Positions 61,540-64,000 of a DNA stretch of 64,000 nucleotides are shown here, in pieces. A model generated the notes under the pieces. The model saw only the letters and a program-made list of their open reading frames with translations, made no database searches and was not told the origin of the DNA. Source of the DNA: Flavobacterium sp. UBA5153 (GTDB lineage: Bacteria; Bacteroidota; Bacteroidia; Flavobacteriales; Flavobacteriaceae); contig DHXP01000031.1 in assembly GCA_002413745.1 (NCBI GenBank), forward strand, positions 19,881 through 83,880, read 5' to 3'. Within the stretch, counting starts at the first letter, position 1, and every line of letters begins with the position of its first letter. Both the position numbers and the translations under genes were made by a program.

Positions 61540-63807
61540 CTAGTCTTTTTTGAATGGAATTTTTTGACCATTAGATAAAATTATCATATCGAAGCCATTT
61601 TTACTTTCATTAAATTCGAATTTGAGTCCAGCTTCTTTAGATTCAAAAGTATCTTTTGCAATAAGTTCTACGGTAAACTTTGGATAATCTGTTATTTCAA
61701 CATTGACGATTCCTCTCTTTTTCGAAAAAACAATTTTTATTGGAGCATTTCTATTGGAGAAAGTGCCTAAATAACCATCCAAGTTTATGTCTTTTTCAAC
61801 GATTCCCGTGGCTGAAGTCCAACTATTGTTACTTTCATTACTGTCCGGAAATACGTGATCCGGATCTATAGTAATACTTTCAATTTCTTCGGTAGTATTT
61901 TGTTTAAATGCCCATTCCTTGTTTTTTTGCCAAATTTCCACGGGTAATTTGACACGGGTAACTTTTCCGCTTTTTGTTTTAATATCCAAAATTACCGGCA
62001 TCGCCATTTTTTCGAAGTTTCCAATTGTAATGTAAACCCCTAATTTAGGATCATTTTCTACATATTTTATAGAATTTACACCTTGATCCAATTTCCAATT
62101 ATTCACAAACCATCCTCGCCAGAACCAACTTAAATCCTCACCCGAAACATTTTCGATAGTTCTAAAAAAATCATCTGGTGTAGGATGTTTGTATGCCCAA
62201 CGCTCTACATAAGTACGAAATGCCAAATCAAAACGTTCGGGGCCCAAAATCTGTTCGCGCAACATCACTAGACCAGCACTTGGTTTTGAATAACATAAAG
62301 TACCAATATTGGCTTCTTTCATATTATCCGGAGAACTCATGATCGTTTCTAAATTTGGGTCAGTATATTTTTTTGCATCCTTATGCAAGTCTAAAGGCTT
62401 GTCTTTGTATTCTCCTTTGTTAAAATCAACGGAACTTAACGTATTGATAAAAGTATTGAATCCTTCGTCCATCCATCCATATAAACGTTCGTTAGAACCC
62501 ACCACCATCGGAAACCAGTTGTGACCAAACTCATGATCAGTAACTCCCCATAAATCTTCTCCTTTTGATTCCCAACCACAAAAAACAATCCCGGGATATT
62601 CCATTCCACCTTCATTTCCTGCAACATTCGTCGCTGCTGGATAAGAATATTCGAACCATCTTTTCGAATAATTTTCAATTGAAGTTTTAGTATATTCTGT
62701 TGAACGACTCCAAGCGTCATTGCCTGCACTTTCTATTGGATAAGCAGAAATCGCCATTGATTTTTTCCCGCTTGGCAAATTAATCCTTGCAGCGTCCAAA
62801 ATAAATGCAGCAGACGATGCCCAAGAAACATCACGGGCGTTTTTAATTTTAAAATGCCATGTTTTATTGGATTTAGATATTGCATTGGCTGTAGCCGTAA
62901 CTTCTTCGCCAGAACGAATTACGACTGTTTTATCACTTTGCGAAGCGTTAACAAAACGCTTTTGTTGCTCGGCGGTAAGCACTTCGGGTGAGTTTGCTAA
63001 TTCTCCTGAACAAACCACAATTTGGTTTGAAGGAACGGTAATATTTACATCGAAGTTACCGTATTCAAGGAAAAACTCCGAGGCACCCAAATATGGATTT
63101 GTGTTCCAACCTCTTATGTCGTCATACACGCACATTCTTGGATACCACTGCGCAATGGTGAAAATTTTACCGTTTTTTGTTTCCAAAACGCCCATTCTAT
63201 CTGAACCTTCATTTGGAGAAATGAAAGAATATTCAATTTTAATTTTAACGATTCCTCCTTTAGATTTCAACTCTTGAGGAAGAAAAACCTGCATCCTTGT
63301 ATCGCTGATTACAAATTTGGCATTGGTTTCTTTAGTTTTTCCTTTGCTGGTTGTGATAATTTTCACGGATTTTATTTTATCCCCTCCATCAAAAATTTGC
63401 CCTTGGGCACCATTTCTGCTTCCGTTAATAGGAATAACGGCATTGCCGCGAGAATCAGATTTGAATAAATTTTGGTCTAATAACATCCAAAGAAAAGACA
63501 TTTTGTCCGGACTGTTGTTTGTGTAAGTTAGAATATCGGTTCCCGTGATTTCATTGTTTGCAACATCTAATTTGGCAGACAATTGATAATCAGCCCTGTT
63601 TTGCCAATATTCAGCTCCGGGCTGACCACTTGCGGAACGGGTAGTTGTACCATCTTTAGTATAAAAAAACGGAGCAAAAGCATCGTAATAATCATACTTA
63701 GAAATTTGTTGATTTGCTGTGGAAACAGGAATTTGTTGTGACCATATAGTCGAAATCCCAAATAATAAAGCCAGTTGAAGTATGGCTTTGAAATAATTAT
63801 TTTTCAT
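61540..63807 (-). CDS. M1 family zinc aminopeptidase, secreted
   Basis: This 755-residue metallopeptidase has a signal peptide ([11 protein letters not shown]). An N-terminal M1 beta-sandwich domain follows ([23 protein letters not shown]). The catalytic domain carries GGMEYPGIV (GxMEN-like) and HEFGHNWFP near residue 424, and the downstream zinc ligand glutamate is in WMDEGFNTF. The tail after residue 600 is beta-rich. It probably cleaves peptides in the periplasm. It is monocistronic, ending at a shared terminator. Confidence 0.92.
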   Translation of the reverse strand: MKNNYFKAILQLALLFGISTIWSQQIPVSTANQQISKYDYYDAFAPFFYTKDGTTTRSASGQPGAEYWQNRADYQLSAKLDVANNEITGTDILTYTNNSPDKMSFLWMLLDQNLFKSDSRGNAVIPINGSRNGAQGQIFDGGDKIKSVKIITTSKGKTKETNAKFVISDTRMQVFLPQELKSKGGIVKIKIEYSFISPNEGSDRMGVLETKNGKIFTIAQWYPRMCVYDDIRGWNTNPYLGASEFFLEYGNFDVNITVPSNQIVVCSGELANSPEVLTAEQQKRFVNASQSDKTVVIRSGEEVTATANAISKSNKTWHFKIKNARDVSWASSAAFILDAARINLPSGKKSMAISAYPIESAGNDAWSRSTEYTKTSIENYSKRWFEYSYPAATNVAGNEGGMEYPGIVFCGWESKGEDLWGVTDHEFGHNWFPMVVGSNERLYGWMDEGFNTFINTLSSVDFNKGEYKDKPLDLHKDAKKYTDPNLETIMSSPDNMKEANIGTLCYSKPSAGLVMLREQILGPERFDLAFRTYVERWAYKHPTPDDFFRTIENVSGEDLSWFWRGWFVNNWKLDQGVNSIKYVENDPKLGVYITIGNFEKMAMPVILDIKTKSGKVTRVKLPVEIWQKNKEWAFKQNTTEEIESITIDPDHVFPDSNESNNSWTSATGIVEKDINLDGYLGTFSNRNAPIKIVFSKKRGIVNVEITDYPKFTVELIAKDTFESKEAGLKFEFNESKNGFDMIILSNGQKIPFKKD

Positions 63808-64000
63808 TTTGTAAATTTTCTATTGCAAATTAATGAAAAATAAACATATGACTGAAAATAAATTTAAAATTTTGACAAAAATTTATCAATTATACAATTA
63901 GCATCATTTTATTATTTCAAATTAAATTTATGAAATATATTTACGTCTTCAAGACTATCATAACCTAACTAGCAACAATTTTGACTACAACAATATCAAA
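63808..64000. other. right edge, upstream region of the M1 peptidase gene
   Basis: These 193 A/T-rich bases should hold the peptidase promoter. I see no gene or strong promoter match. Confidence 0.45.

Noticed and set aside
1..64000. CRISPR arrays or rRNA genes
   Set aside because: Scanning showed dispersed inverted repeats but no regularly spaced direct repeats and no rRNA-like sequence.

Overview
The window is a chromosomal stretch of a Flavobacterium-like member of the Bacteroidota. The evidence is an AT-rich genome, promoters of the Bacteroidota type (TTTG, 17-23 bases, TAnnTTTG), no Shine-Dalgarno sequences, a type IX secretion (T9SS) adhesin with a PorP/SprF partner, and a Bacteroidota-type arginine cluster built around an N-succinylornithine-type transcarbamylase.

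Layout. 0.1-6 kb (minus strand): the oxidative pentose phosphate operon gnd-zwf-pgl, a separate 3-hexulose-6-phosphate synthase gene and an AraC-type regulator, followed by a decayed IS5-family transposase. 7-11.9 kb: housekeeping genes (DUF2911, HAD, TcdA, TatD, MFS) separated by hairpin-forming repeats. 11.9-18.4 kb: a BlaI/M56 regulator pair with its operator, then TlpA-like thioredoxin genes, one of them frameshifted. 18.4-22.8 kb: a 47-residue protein gene, tRNA-Arg(ACG) with palindromes behind it, a pentapeptide-repeat protein, an acetyltransferase, glyA and fahA. 22.9-36 kb: the arginine/proline cluster, GNAT-argG-argC-argD-proA-(lipoprotein)-proB-(KilA-N insertion)-(secreted protein)-argF'-argB-argE-argH. 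It is preceded by a strong promoter and a 26-codon ORF with three arginine codons. 36-39.3 kb: ytxJ and clpB. 39.5-41.8 kb: a cluster of small envelope-stress-type proteins. 42-44.1 kb and 51.3-54.2 kb: two copies of a HAD / helical protein / methyltransferase block. Between them lie the T9SS adhesin with its SprF-like partner (44.3-49.7 kb) and a copper-binding pair (50.5-51.2 kb). 54.4-55.6 kb: an MFS exporter. 56.2-59.4 kb: a pectin-degradation pair (GH28 and PL10) with a clear promoter and LacI-type operator. 59.5-61.5 kb: agmatine-to-putrescine genes. 61.5-63.8 kb: an M1 aminopeptidase.

The most interesting points are four. First, the short ORF before the arginine operon may be a leader peptide, apparently translated from a nearly leaderless mRNA. 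Second, a KilA-N gene is inserted at the 3' end of proB and is bracketed by two diverged copies of that end. Third, the transcarbamylase carries serine at its specificity position. Fourth, a block of genes is duplicated and rearranged among REP-like repeats. All identities quoted were judged by eye; no database or folding program was used.
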